A DNA stretch of 64,000 nucleotides from Trichoplax sp. H2 (GCA_003344405.1 NOWV01000193.1:1-64000), one strand, 5' to 3'; counted from the stretch's first letter, positions 23,075-36,125 are shown. The notes: a model not told the origin generated them from the letters alone. Numbers and translations: made by a program.

Positions 23075-24164
23075 TCTAGTTTTAATCACGTTCTTGTATC
23101 TTATATACTGTAGATGCAAGAAAAGTTTTAAAACAAAGAGACCGAATTGTCATGAACAATTTATCAAATTTTCAGTCAATATAAGAATGCGCGTGTTTAA
23201 ACAAACTTTTCTTATTCTCTCTGTTGCATGTACGATAGTGCAATCCACCAAGTAAATGCATAGCAATACGCGTAGGATTATTTGTTTAAGTTAACAGAAA
23301 TAGTTCAAAACAACTTAAACTATTAGTAGGAAGTGCGTCATCGTATATAAAGTTATTATTATTATAAATCTATATTTCCTATTCAGGGATTAGCGTAGCG
23401 GCCTGTATGGCAGATTTTATTGTTATTAACATTATCGTAATATTATCAACTTTGTTGTATGAAGATATTTAAATCGCATAAAGCACGAGTAGTCATTTCA
23501 GTAGACTTCCATTAGACATGCTCCTGCCTTTACATATTCTTGCATTGCTTGTTTGAAATGCAAGTTTTTGCTTCATCAAAAAACTTGACAACTTATATAC
23601 GGTGATAATACGTGGATGCAGATCCGACCAGGTCGGACTTCGCATTTACTTATTCACTAAGTTAAATGAATTACCGTCTTTGTATTTCTGATGAAAGTAA
23701 TGTAATGATCAATTTATGATATTTACACGTAAATATACCTAATCAAATTAAAGGCAATAAGTTGTTCGTTCGAAATTTCTGTGTAGAGGTGAATTGATAC
23801 ACTGCACGCGAATGGTTCGTCCGTAGCTTAAGGACGTTACAGCTTCGTCGAGAGCCCTAGCTTGCTTGCTACAAGCAAGGCTAATGTACACAGTACAGTA
23901 CTGTATAAAATTGTAAAGCAGAGGATGGTCGGTTATTCGATAGGCATTGGACGTAGTCTTATATGCGAACAATTGTCAATTCGATTAGCTAACGTACTTT
24001 ACGATATTGTAACACATATACTGTACGTGAACAATTACCAAATTGACTGATTTTATTCCTAGAATCATGTAAGTAAACAGACCAAAGATTTACTTTAAAT
24101 CATTATACAGTACAGTATTTGGTCAGCTTTACAAATTCAGTTTGCTATTCGAGCCTTTCGCCAC
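23075..24164. other. Intergenic region between the first SDR gene and RPL7
   Basis: AT-rich. A duplicated phrase (gaacaattrycaattcgatt / cgtgaacaattaccaaattga, near 23965 and 24025) is the only structure noted. No gene supported. Confidence 0.4.
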
Positions 24165-24478
24165 TCCTTCAACTGCTGTACCGTATACTGTACAACTGTA
24201 CAGTACAGTGTACAGTACTAATGAGTATAGTACTGTACGTTACAGTACATTGTACAGTAGATGTGCTGTGCAGTACCGTCATACTGTACACTGTACACTG
24301 TACAGTATAGTACAGTACTGTACTGTACTGTACTGTACAGGCAAAGAAAAAAACTGTCTGTACTGTACCGGACTGTTCCTTTATTGGTACCATACAGTAC
24401 TGTACTGCACCGTACAATACCAAGTCGTGAGTACAGTACAGTACTGTACATCGTACAGTGTGTACCGTACTGTACGGC
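24165..24478. repeat. GTAC-core palindromic array upstream of RPL7
   Basis: One of the largest arrays in the window, ending about 70 bp before the RPL7 start codon. All frames on both strands are partly open because the units lack stops; the resulting Tyr/Cys/Thr/Val-rich peptides are not genes. Confidence 0.9.
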
Positions 24479-24527
24479 CATTGAAATATGCGCATGGGTA
24501 AATACGATTATTCACGTGCAAATCGTT

Positions 24528-24533
24528 CTTTTC
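24528..24533 (+). promoter_or_regulatory. Possible 5' TOP-like pyrimidine tract of RPL7
   Basis: The run cttttc lies 18 bp before the RPL7 start codon. Ribosomal protein mRNAs of animals commonly begin with C followed by pyrimidines, used for growth-dependent translation control. The true cap site is not known here. Confidence 0.35.
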
Positions 24534-24550
24534 AACCAACAGCAATCGAA

Positions 24551-26525
24551 ATGGCGACACGGTAAGTCGATAACTGTAAAGGATCTCTTGTCATCCATGT
24601 CTTTTACTGCATCATTTTGAGAAATTTTTACCCACAAATGTACTTTTACATCTTTCTATCGCCTTTATTCATGTTATTTTGTCAATCTTATTCTAAATGA
24701 TCATAAAATTGAGGTTCACTCTTCATTTTTGATTAAAATAGTACCGCGCATTAATCGCCATGACATACTAAGAACTTACAGTAGCTTCTTTACAACATTT
24801 CCTATCACTGCCAATGTAGAGCATTGCAATAAATCGACAAGCGAAATGATACACCTGAAAGTATAAGATGTTACATTCTAATTTGTCGTTAACTAAGATT
24901 AGAATCAATCTACCATGTCATACGTAACGTAATCGGTAATTTCGCCTATATATGGTGTGCCTACGTTTAGTGTAATAATTATATTTGCCGCACTTCTGTT
25001 TCTTAACTTTATTCGTATTCAGTACTTTGCCTTGCACACCATTTTTCGCTCTATTATACCAAGACTGTATGAATTTTTAAACTTACATTTACTTCTAAGG
25101 AGCTGTAGTATTCACGTATACCGATTTATTATTGTTAAGTAGGTCAGCAGCAATAGGTAACGTACTGTAAATTGACTAACTACTGTAAGGCGTTTGTAGT
25201 GCTTGACCATGCGAAATAGACGTTTTTGATAGACGTTATTTGGATACATGGTAGACTTTCAATGTTTCGTAAGGTTTAACCTAATTGTTTTGCCAATGAT
25301 TTCGTTAATATTGTGCGTCTATTAGGAATGAAAAATTGCCCACCCTCCCGGAGAGCGTCCTAAAGAAACGTAAGGCTCTAGAAAAGTTACGAGCTGAAAA
25401 GGAAAAACTGAAAATTGATACCCGAAAGGTTAGTTTGTAAAGAGGCGACTAAAATCTGACTTTGAAGTAAATTGTAGCATGAAACAGCCAGCTGTATTGC
25501 ACGAAAATTCACGATTACGTATGATATATTCGAAATTTTCCTGCCTTATTTTCATTTGAGGAGAAATAATGGCTATAAATTTGAAAGTAATTGGTATGAT
25601 ATTTTTAAATGATAGGCCAATAAAAACAAGAGAAGGGTAATTTTTAAAAGAGCTGAACAGTATGTAAAAGAATATCGTCTAAAAGAACGCGATGAAATTC
25701 GTCTGAAGCGAGAAGCAAGGAAAGAAAACAACTATTACCTGCCTGCTGAAGCCAAGCTAGCTTTCGTCGTTAGAATTCGAGGGTACACACTATAGCCGAT
25801 ATTCAGATCATATCTAACAGTAAAATTCTATTGGGATGATTGTTATATCCCATCTAATCTTTACCTTTGTACTAAAATCGATTAATCTAGTATCAACGGC
25901 GTAAGCCCGAAGGTTCGCAAAATTCTTCGCTTGCTCCGATTACGTCAAATCCATAACGGTGTTTTCGTAAAACTGAACAAGGCTACTATCAATATGTTGA
26001 AACTTGTCGACCCATATATTGCATGGGGGTAAGACTAGAAGTTATTAATTAATACGGCTCAATGATGCTGATTCTCTGAATCAGTAACTAATGATTACCA
26101 TCTCTTGTAACCCGTCACTGTAGTACATTTGTATAATTGACGAATGTAGATTGTACCGTAATAACGTGTTATTAAACTAATTGAATATGCTCAAATCTTT
26201 CTACAGTTACCCAAATTTGAAGAGCGTTCGAGAATTGATTTATAAGCGTGGCTTTGGAAAAGTTGATAAGAAAAGAATAGCTTTATCAGATAATGCAATC
26301 ATTGAAAATAGCCTTGGAAAATCTGGAATTATCTGTATGGAAGACCTTATACATGAGATCTTTACTGTTGGTCCCAATTTTAAACAAGCAAATAACTTTT
26401 TATGGCCCTTCAAGTTGTCGTCTCCACATGGTGGTATGCAGAAGAAAGGTAATCACTTCATTGAAGGAGGTGATTATGGAAATCGGGAAGAATATATCAA
26501 TCAGCTGATAAGAAAAATGAATTAG
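24551..26525 (+). CDS. RPL7: 60S ribosomal protein L7 (uL30)
   Basis: Large-subunit ribosomal protein. Five exons: 24551-24561 (only ATG GCG ACA CG), 25326-25428, 25616-25782, 25891-26028, 26207-26525. The product reads [20 protein letters not shown], then [80 protein letters not shown], and ends [14 protein letters not shown]. The basic N-terminal extension and the L30-like core are both present and the length is normal. The 11-nt first exon separates the start codon from the body by a 764-bp intron. It lies between two paralogous SDR genes on the same strand. Confidence 0.97.
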
Positions 26526-27060
26526 ATTTCTTGTATGTTATATCTGTTAATTGTTTTCGTAAAGCTATCCGAAATAAAACGCCTAAAGTTTGACATCGTC
26601 TGTGATGCAATATGCATATATGAGTAGTATAGTGCAATAGAGCACTGTTTACAAGTGCTGATGATAATTTTAATCGACCTAGTTCACCTCTAGCATCAGA
26701 GATGGTGCGATACGGGACGCGCTTTATTTCATTGACAGTTTGTATAGAAGCTCTATCGAAAACTTTGTTTTCTATTTATGATTAAACAGTACGAAATTCA
26801 TCAATCGAGCTACTGTAAGTCTCTGCCTACAATTGCGTCGAATGCGTAAGTGCTAGCTTGTTGAATCTGAACCGGATATTTCACGCCGATACTGTACGTT
26901 CTGCTATGTTCTCTTAATCAGTTCAAGTAACGTTAATTCGACCGTAGGGGTTGGAATATAAGAATCATTAATCCGTAAAGTCACTTTGGCAAATTCGTTA
27001 ATGGAATTTCAATATGTAAACGGTAAATCTAATAATCATAAGCTTACAAATAACGTACAG
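26526..27060. other. Intergenic region after RPL7
   Basis: Contains the RPL7 3' end. A short frame near 26702 (MVRYGTRFISLT...) is open for 28 codons; too little to call a gene. Confidence 0.3.
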
Positions 27061-27061
27061 T

Positions 27062-27505
27062 ATTCTACAGAAATCCTCTCTGGTTTGAGATAAGCGAAGG
27101 TAAAAAGCACCCCAGTAGTACTGACCTAGGACATTTTAGTGCAGTGAGACGAGCGCTTCGTACCTCTCTTCTTTTAGTAGACCCTGAATGTCTGTATGCT
27201 ATTAAATTACTTCAATTATAATTATAAACTTGAGAGATGTGGGTTTTTTCCTACAGGAAATCTTCGTGGCGGATCAGGACATACAAATAGTAGCCTATAA
27301 AAATCACTACTAAATGTGTTTGAATTTTTCGAAATGTATATGTTACGTATATACGAGTTGTTTAATATATATATTGCAGAACCGGAGTTCTACTGATCTA
27401 TACCTTGCAGGTCTAGTCCCGTCTTTCAACGAATTTATGCAGTACTTATGTGCTAACAAAAAGCATTTTATGGATAACGTACGCTCGATAGAGTCTGTAA
27501 AATAA
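27062..27505 (+). CDS. Possible small gene or exons, unrecognised
   Basis: Two open pieces after splice-like acceptors. After ttctacag at about 27070 the frame reads NPLWFEISEGKKHPSSTD and continues with FSAVRRALRTSLLLVDPE to a stop near 27220. After tatattgcag at about 27380 another reads NRSSTDLYLAGLVPSFNEFM and ends in a stop at 27505. I recognise neither, no start codon is secure and no donor clearly joins them. They could be chance frames. Confidence 0.2.
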
Positions 27506-28044
27506 AGCAAAAGTCTATCTATGATAGTGATGAAATTATTTTGATTTTTTGGATCAATTTTGACAGTACATACGCATATTCTTAAGGCTAAGTGCACTAT
27601 AGACACATCATTTAAGAAAAAAAATATTCAAACTTTGGTATAAGAAACAGGTCAACTTTACTGTACGGCTGAGATTCGAATACGCATATCTGAAAGCTTC
27701 AAGCAGATATTTTATTTGCAGTTAAAATCCTTATTACAGTAACTTGTCATATATCATATATGCATATGTACACTAACTCATACCAAGGACTACTGCTTGT
27801 ACACATTGAATATTAACGTTTAAAATTCGTGCACTTGCTCACGGTCTCATCTTATTTCTAGATCGAATTGACCGCCAACTGATTAACAAACTTTATATAT
27901 AACCAGAAATGATTTTACTTTACAGTACTCCACAAAGCAGCAACTTGTTCACATACACACTATGCTATACGTAAGTACGGGCCAGTACTATCAGTTGGCG
28001 AAATCGAAGCAGTGCTCTGTTGCTAGGGTTCCGGCCATGCGCAC

Positions 28045-28205
28045 ATACTGTATAGTACAGTACTGTACGGTAGGCTGCTGACATGGGTATGGAAACTACA
28101 GTACTGTACTGTACAGTACAGTACAGAACAGTACAGTACAAGTACTGTAACTACTGTAGCTTAAAGTACAGTACTGTACTGTACTGCACTGTACAGTACT
28201 GTACC
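28045..28205. repeat. GTAC-core palindromic array upstream of the second SDR gene
   Basis: Alternating tactg and cagta units, ending about 255 bp before the start codon at 28460. Confidence 0.88.
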
Positions 28206-28459
28206 GTGCTGACACTTTACTAACAGATTTACAGTCCATATGATTGGTAGTGACTTGCTAGTGAGCCAAGGAGCAAACAATTTTTAGCGTTAAGTAAACT
28301 AGCTCGTTTTATCAAATCTAGCCTGCTATTGAATGTAGTTTCTACTGTATCTTGAAGAAATCGTAATAGTACATATCGAACATATTAAAGAGTTCAATCA
28401 TCTTTCCTGTTATGTGCAAATAGATACAGTAGAAGGCGTTAGAAATTGTCTCGATAACC

Positions 28460-29956
28460 ATGTTGTTCGTGATTGCCGTCGAATTCTTCTTGACATGCAT
28501 TCGGTTTGCTTATCATATTGTTATTGCAATCATTTATTCTATACTGCCACGAAAAGCTAAAAATGTAGAAGGTGATATCGTTTTAATTACTGGTGCGGCC
28601 AATGGAATTGGAAAGATCGTGGCCAAAAAATTTGCTGACCTAAATGCGACTCTCGTGTTATGGGATATTGATAAAAAGGCCAACGAAAACGTTGCGCGAG
28701 AAATCGAGGTCATGGGCAAGCGGGCCTATGCCTATACTGTCGATGTTACTCAAAAAGAATCCGTTTATAAGGTTGCCAACCGCGTCAAAATGGAGGTTGG
28801 TGACGTTAACATTCTCATTAACAACGCTGGTATTGTCAGCGGCAAGAAACTGCTAGACTGCGACGACGATATGATAATAAGAACAATGGAAGTGAACATG
28901 ATCTCACACTTTTGGGTAGCGATATTAACTTTCCTCTCGTATCTAGCATTTGATTATACGTATCTGCTACTATACAGTACATGTATATATATAAGCGTAT
29001 ATACGAATAGAAAGTTACAGATTACTAGATGTATCTGTTAATAATCTCTGATACTGTACAATTCTATTTTTCCAGTTTCGTTATTTAGCTAGTTTCATAA
29101 ATTGTTAATTTAACGTTCCTGCTACATCCCTCGATAATACGTTATTTCCTTATATCTGTAGACTGTGAAAGCTTTCCTACCCGCTATGCTCGAAAATAAC
29201 GAAGGTCACATTGTTACTATTGCTTCCGCTGCTGGTTTATTAGGTGTTAGCCAGTTAGTTGATTACTCTGCCTCCAAACATGGTGCGATTGGATTTGATG
29301 AATCTTTACGCCACGAATTAACCGACATGCATAGTGGCATAAATACGACAGTTGTGTGTCCGTACTATACAGATACTGGATTGTTCTACGGATGCAAATC
29401 AAGGTGCCAAATTGCACTTGCTTGCAATACGTTTAAGAATTTTTCAATAATACAGTATTCAAAACATTCAAAAATATGTATTATATACTCAACACAATTT
29501 AATGACCTCAATTATTTAAGTCATCTTGTACCTATACCTATACATGTAGATTTCCCAAGATTTTACCGATACTGGAGCCGGAGTACGTTGCTTCTTGCAT
29601 TGTTGATGCAATTTTACAAAATCAGCACATCCTTTTTGTTCCAAAGATTCTCTCTATCTTCATTTTTCTGAAAACGTAAGTTGGCAGTTAATTAAATTAT
29701 ACAATACTTGGTAACTTCTTCAAAATATGACCTATATCGGTATACATAATTGCCGGCCTAGAAGTAATTTAAATATTTAAAGTTCTTTCTCTTGATTTTT
29801 ATCTATCTGCCATAACTTTCTATTTACTAATATTATTGTTAATTCAGAATTTTACCAACAAGTGCATTTATAGTCCTTGGTAAATTTTTTGGAGGGTTTA
29901 CATTTATGGATAATTTCCAAGGTCGTGCAAAGAAAAACTTCAATAGAAAGTTCTGA
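28460..29956 (+). CDS. Membrane short-chain dehydrogenase, SDR16C/retinol dehydrogenase 10-like, paralogue
   Basis: Same family and architecture as the gene at 20450. Exons 28460-28915, 29162-29403, 29550-29675 and 29848-29956; the first three have exactly the same lengths as in the paralogue (456, 242 and 126 bp). Motifs in order: an N-terminal hydrophobic anchor (FAYHIVIAIIYSILP), TGAANGIG, VLWDID, NNAGIVSG, VTIASAAG, YSASK with the catalytic Tyr and Lys, PEYVASCIVDAILQNQ, and the C-terminal ILPTSAFIVLGKFFGG. Introns are much shorter than in the paralogue. Probably an ER-bound NAD(P)-dependent retinoid, steroid or lipid dehydrogenase; the substrate is not readable. Confidence 0.93.
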
Positions 29957-31301
29957 AACATTCTCATTTTAAGGTTGTCATATTTGTCAGCGTATGCTGC
30001 ACATTTTATCTTTCGTGACGGAAACAAAATTTCTAATACCTGTTCCATGGCTAAACTGTACCTATCGTAGCTAGTAGAATACATTTAGCTGTGTTGACCA
30101 ATCAGCTATATTGTATGGTTCAATGCTAAATGCATATACGAATAGATGCTGTTGTATGTACTTCTGGCAGCCAGAATATCCTACGCAAATTTCAATTATT
30201 TGTACTAATTTATTCGCTGATAGTAGTGATTAATAAATTGTGATAATACATATAATGCAAATTCTTGTATTATTCTTTACCAGTGAGATGTAGGTAATAC
30301 AGTATATATGTTATTGTCTGTATTGTATATACACAGGCTTCCACTATTCAGGAGATCACCCAAAATGTAAACATTGATTGCTAATTACTGAAACATCCTG
30401 ATGTGACTCCGAATGGTACGGTAATTGGCTTCCATTCGAATAACTACGTGCATCTAATATACGTAATGATTCAAGCTTAAATGAAAATTTGTAGAATGCA
30501 CGATAAATTCTTTGGGCTTGAACTCATTCTACTACTGGGTACTAAATTATTTGATATCCAACAAGATGCGTTATGCTTTAAGAAATTAATCTTCCATTGA
30601 TTAAGGACTATTTGATATATCTGACCTCGAAAGCTGTAGGTCTTTTAACTTCTGATATATGTAAGTTGATCATATATGCCTCTAATTATCTACCTGCTTA
30701 CGCTTAAATTTAATTCGAATGGTATTTTATTGACTTCATACAGAACATTATGGTACAACAATAGCACATATGTATTTTTGTTTCCTATTTATTGCAATAT
30801 TAATAAATCTAACAATTGAAATGTGTTAACAAGAGATGTGTAATATTTATAAGTCGAATATATATTATTGTTATACAATTTACAGTATATCCAATAGTTC
30901 TTTTCTAATGTATAACATTTGCATGATAATTGTAACCGACTTTTAGAAATCGGCGGCTTCTGCAATATTTTCACTTTAGCATATCAATTTCAATCTTACT
31001 GATTAATCTGGTAATATTGGTTACTAATTAAGCTACAGAACATAATTTATCCTGCTGCTAGATCCAGCAGTAATAATAGGTCCTTGATCATAACTTTAGA
31101 CTTGGCATTATGCTACAACACAGTATAGCTGGAATCGCTAAAATAAAACAGATAAATGTATTATAACAACAGTATACACTATATTTATAATATTATGTTT
31201 CCGTGTTATTTTCAATTTGCGGTATCAATCGCTTTCGGGCACCCAACTGACAAGTCTAGCTATCGAGCTCAAGTAGGTGTAAATTAATTAGTTAGTTTAT
31301 G
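29957..31301. other. Intergenic region between convergent SDR and RNF19-like genes
   Basis: AT-rich, about 1.3 kb, with both genes' 3' ends. No further gene is visible. Confidence 0.5.
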
Positions 31302-33372
31302 TTATGTATCTACAGACAAAGGAACATTGGGCTGAACAGCTATAATGCTTGACGCAACTGAACTAACACTGAAGTTTCTTTCACTAAGACCAGTAGCACT
31401 ATCAACTCGAGGCAACTCCGGCAAAGCTGGAGACAAGGTGACCTCACGCTGTTCTGCCTTGATTGAATCTCTACCGGAGCAACTCTTACTTCTCTTATTA
31501 GGGGAGGGTTGAGGCGATATACTACGCTGAGTGTTCACCTGGTACGTTTTATTATCTCCTGAAGGCAACGCTCTTGAATCACTAGCGCTGCGTTGAATAT
31601 AAAATTCATCTTTTTCAAGATAAGGATAGTTACTAGCTTTTTCGTGGACGTGGGCAGATGTCGATGATCTAGGTTGGGTAGTATCCATCATTGCAATAAT
31701 ATTGCTAGTACTGGCTGTATCTGCAGTTGCAACGTGTCCACGGAAGGGCTTTTGTACTTGTAATGTTGCAGCTTCAGCAATAGTTTTAGAGCGGCAATTT
31801 TCTTGCTTAGAATGATCAATGGTTTTCGAAAATAGTGACTCGACGGCGAGCCTTGTGTCTCTCTCATACGTTTCACCTACCATAGAAGCGTCCGTGCAGC
31901 TACCGCTACGACAAAGGGACACCGGTACAACACCATACACATAAGCAAGTAGTATAGGTACACCAATACCAACCGCAACTGCTGCCAGAATGGGTGATAC
32001 CATAACAGATGCGGAAACTCCAGCAGTTATGGCTATATTCCTTTTATGACGCTGATTACGCTCCTGAAATCTCTCATACACCTACAAGTTCGGATGACAA
32101 AAGATAACTGTCTTAATAACGATAGAATATTATTTCTAAATATTTTAGAATAAAATAAAATTTTATCGAATACTTTATACGAGTCTAAAAAATGTATGCC
32201 GAGCATTTATATCGGTTTATTATAAACAGTTCTACTCGTATGATGGTACCTTCCGACCAGCATAGATTGGAACTCCTATTATTATAGCGGGCACGCTAAT
32301 TGTAGCAATCAAACCGATGCCTACAGGAGCACCAATGATGGTTCCTAGCTGCCATAGTATTTTCTTTTTTCTACTCCATGGCTTCTTGCCCCAAAATGTA
32401 CATCCAGAAGGGCTAGATAAACGATACAAACAATAAGGATCTTATAATAATGTCTTGAAAGGACAGTAACAGAGTACAGTATACAGTACTAAATTAATTA
32501 TAATTACTAAAGATAAGTATAAGAATTTACCTTAAGTAATGTAAGTCGGTAATCTCTCGCATGCACAACCAGCAAAATTCGGTAGAACAAACTGAACAGA
32601 CCATATGGTTACAAGAACCATCATCTACTTTGATAATAAGTGCCGAGCAACGAGGGCACATTTTGATTTGTTCGCTCCCAAGATCTTGAAGTAACTGCCC
32701 TGCTTGTGACGTTGACGATTCATTCGTTGCCGAGTTGTTGATTGCGGCGACCGAACGGCTGAGACGAGCAGCATCACAAGTTTGATTGGGATGCCACATC
32801 TGCTTACAGTGATAACAGAAATCAGTATTGCATCCGGGTCGTTCACACTGTATCTTAGGGCAACTGGCACAACCAGCAGCTATAACTGCATAACCACAAT
32901 CAGGTGCCGGGCACCATCGACAGTCCGGATCAGAAACGAGAATTCTTCGAAGAGAAAATTCTTCATATTTTGACCATATATCGTTATCATCTAGAATGGA
33001 CTTAATTTCATTGGGATAGAAATATTCTGAGCATTCAGGGCAAGTAATGTTTGTTCTAGATTCTGAGATTTGCAAGCTGACATATCTTTTCAAACAAGCT
33101 GCACATGTTCTATGTTCACAACATGATAGAATTGGAAACTCGCTTGGGCTTTTAGGAGTGTAACAGATAGGACACGTTAGCATCGATTCATGATTATCTT
33201 GAGAAGATTCGTTGGAACAAGAACTAAGGTTATCAGAGTTGCAATTGTTGTTGTTATTATTGCTATTCCTATCATTATAATTATTTTTGTCCTCATCAGC
33301 ACAGGATGACTGAGAACTTTTCTTTTTCTTCCATAGATTACGCCAACTGCGTCGTTCTTGTTTATTAGTCAT
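31302..33372 (-). CDS. RNF19: RBR E3 ubiquitin ligase, RNF19A/B-like
   Basis: RING-between-RING ubiquitin ligase with membrane segments. Exons: 32531-33372, 32250-32412, 31302-32081, with phases that fit. The N terminus is low-complexity Asn/Ser-rich. RING1 is [18 protein letters not shown] to CPECSEYF; the in-between-RING has [20 protein letters not shown] and [19 protein letters not shown]2 starts [18 protein letters not shown], with the catalytic Cys expected in CNHMVC, and ends [15 protein letters not shown]. Next [18 protein letters not shown] leads into a glycine-rich hydrophobic segment ([20 protein letters not shown]), then a second one ([20 protein letters not shown]) ending [13 protein letters not shown] Ser-rich tail of about 170 residues follows. 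The segment after RING2 is almost that of vertebrate RNF19. A small GTAC cluster sits 40 bp upstream of the start. Confidence 0.95.
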
Positions 33373-33411
33373 AATTTTGTTTTAACTTATAAACTATATA
33401 AAATTGATCAA

Positions 33412-33430
33412 TATTGTACAGTACTATGTC
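33412..33430. repeat. Minimal GTAC cluster upstream of the RNF19-like gene
   Basis: Only ttgtacagtacta, about 40 bp upstream of the start codon at 33372. Listed because it shares position with the larger arrays. Confidence 0.4.
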
Positions 33431-33689
33431 ACCAGTTAGACAAATTAAGTTGGTTGAAGTAAAAGTTTTCCGGCTAATGACGGCCCGATGTTGCTATACA
33501 AAGCAATAAAGGAAAAAATAACAATAATGTTAGTTATGGCTCATCCATCAAAGTATATCTACAGTGCTAGAGTACTCAATTTATGCAACAGAAATAATTA
33601 ATCGTCCAATTTTATACGTGATGCAATACAGTCCATTGGGGCCAACAGCGTAAAGAAAATCTTACCGTTTGGTGATTAAGGAAGCAAAA

Positions 33690-33945
33690 AAAATCTCTAT
33701 GTTACAGAACAATGGGCAAAATTATCGGATGAAGTTATTCACTTGGAACGAACAGAAGTCGATTTGGCTATTGTACCGTCTGCTATATAACTTCTAGTAT
33801 TATATCGCCGGATATTTTTGTTTTCTTATAAGTTATCGATCTACTGTTACTATATTACTTACAACAGATAGAGGCAGTAAGATACAATGAAACTCGTCTT
33901 ACTAATCGAATTTTTTATCGGCAAGTTAAAAAAAATGGTAACATA
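33690..33945 (+). CDS. Possible exons of an unrecognised gene
   Basis: Two short open pieces with splice-like borders. After atgttacag near 33713 one frame reads EQWAKLSDEVIHLERTEVDL. After acttacaacag near 33868 another reads IEAVRYNETRLTNRIFYRQV and reaches aaatg|gtaaca near 33937. Composition suggests a coiled-coil protein. No start codon or later exon was found, and the match to a known family is not clear. Confidence 0.25.
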
Positions 33946-33981
33946 TATATATATTTGTTATGCCATATAATTCACAGTAAT

Positions 33982-34264
33982 CTATACTCTACTAAAGTAG
34001 TAATCGACGATTCCACTGAACTGAAGATAAAAAATTGTTTGTAATTCTCTTTCAACTAGCAGATCGTCGAAAAAGTTTACTGTTGTAATATTGTAAGGTT
34101 TGGTCCTTAATATACAGTATCCTATTGTAGCTCTTTCTATCCTACCTATAGTACTGGAATCTTTAGAATAGATAATAAGTAGTCCAACGTCTCTATCTTC
34201 TATTACATGCACAGCATAAGCAGTAACAATATTGATCAGTAAACTGACTATTTCCAAGGCTACC
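33982..34264 (-). CDS. Possible 3' exon of an unrecognised gene
   Basis: After the acceptor cttgtgtttcag a frame of about 94 codons reads VALEIVSLLINIVTAYAVHV, IEDRDVGLLIIYSKDSSTIG and FFDDLLVERELQ before a stop. The residue mix looks protein-like rather than random, but I do not recognise it and no upstream exon joined to it in a matching phase. Confidence 0.3.
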
Positions 34265-34689
34265 TGAAACACAAGTTAACACTCCAAAATAATGTATTTT
34301 CCAGAATTGTCTCCAACGGGGGCGATTCAATTACAACATAGCAAACTCAGCAGCAATCATACGCGTATATAGAATACTTGACGATAAGTTTATGCTGTTG
34401 TTCTTTCCATCACCATAACAAAACATTAAAGATTTCTGTCAAATTGGATGAATTCATTTACCCAAATATACAGTTGATTGAACTACAGAAATTGACGACA
34501 GAAAGTCTAATAAAGAAATGAAATGTATGGAATGACGTGCAATTTTCTATTCTTTGAGGATATTTTTAGCTTACTCTACTTTTGTTTGTTGAACACATAG
34601 ATTGTATGGGTACAGACGTACAGTACAGTATGTAACGTCTTGGAATACGTAATCAAGTTACTTATAGTACCGACTTACAGTAAGTCTGT

Positions 34690-34775
34690 GAAATGAAAGT
34701 TATTGTACTGTACAGTACAGTGTACAGTACAGTACGGTACAGTACTGTACTGTAGAGTGTACTGTAGAGTGATAT
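34690..34775. repeat. GTAC-core palindromic array without an assigned gene
   Basis: A dense cluster, with a small outlier at 34618-34632. By analogy with the others it may mark the 5' end of an unannotated gene, for instance the exon at 33982-34264 on the minus strand. Confidence 0.8.
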
Positions 34776-36125
34776 TAGCTTAACTTTCCGTCCAAAGCAC
34801 TGTACTGAATACGGTAAAGAAAAGTAAATAAATAAATAATAAAAATAAAATTACAACCATTACTGCATACTGTAAAGCTAAGACAAGATTGCTGCAAGGA
34901 CTTTTAAAAAATAACGACAGAAAGACCCTTTTAGAAGTCCCAGATTGCTTTGATCAGTTTCAACGATACGTTCTCATGCCTGCTAGTCTGTATCGATCGA
35001 TATGTCCTCGACAAATACAGAACCACATAGAGTGTGCAGTAAATTATATGTTTTATGCTACTAAATGCAGTCAACTACAGTGCTGTTTAGGGTATTACTT
35101 AATGATTTAGCTTAATATAGTATTTCATAATATAATAATCCACTTAGCGGGGAATCTATTTTTTTTTCTAGCAGTTCCAGCTATGTACAGTAATAACTGT
35201 ATTCTCAACTTATCGTCATTAAAGGAAAATTTCACTACTGTGCAATATATTGTTGGTCTGAAAATTTCATTTATCAACACAGCATTGAAAAGCACATTAT
35301 AATCATAGCAAATTGTTCGTGTACTGTATAATACAATACTGCACAATAAATCATCCTATGGCAGTTGTATGGTATTCTGACAGCATTCTTCTCTTTGCTT
35401 TATTTTGTCATGTATAATTACTGCCAATTTTTTAGTTTGTAATAACGGTAATAACTAATCAATTAATTATTACTGTAGTATGTACAGTATACGTGTACTA
35501 GTGTACTGTCGAAATTATTAATCGCAATTGCAATTTATCAGCTCAAGCGTAGAAATATGGTATACTGTACACTGTACGGTATAGTGATGTATAATAGCAA
35601 GCCATGACGCACTCCTAACATAGAAAAAAGATTCACGGTGAAAATTCTAAAGCTGCGCGATCCGATAGTGCTATCATTGTAGAAAGCCTTACATAATACT
35701 AATCAAAAAATATGTATCGTCGTCGGTTAAAAGAAAAAAATTGAAGGATTCTGTAAAGTTATAAGAGTATTCGGAAAATCGAACGGTATCCAAAGACTAC
35801 ATGTAGATTTTTTCCAACGGTAAAAGTTGATATATCGTTTACATTAGATAAATAAAAAAAATTGAGATCATCCAAGAGTTTGCATGTCCAGGAATTATAC
35901 TGCCGTAGTCATACTTATAGTTAGAAATATTCAATTGAGGATCCCACAAAAATTGGGCACTTGAGACTTAATAACTAAAACAGCACCATAACATTTTTGT
36001 TTACCATACCGTAGATGTTATCGAAAGCTAATACACAAGCAACTTTGTAAGCGCGAGCATACTAAATTACTGTGATAGTATAATTATGCAACAAATACAA
36101 CTAAAATAAAATAAAATTTTAGTTT
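34776..36125. other. AT-rich region, no secure gene
   Basis: A 73-codon frame at 34889-35110 lacks a good start and any recognisable motif. The rest shows many stops in all frames. Confidence 0.35.

Noticed and set aside
31688-31876. Alternative minus-strand frame
   Set aside because: Lies in another frame of the RNF19-like tail exon, which has clear homology.
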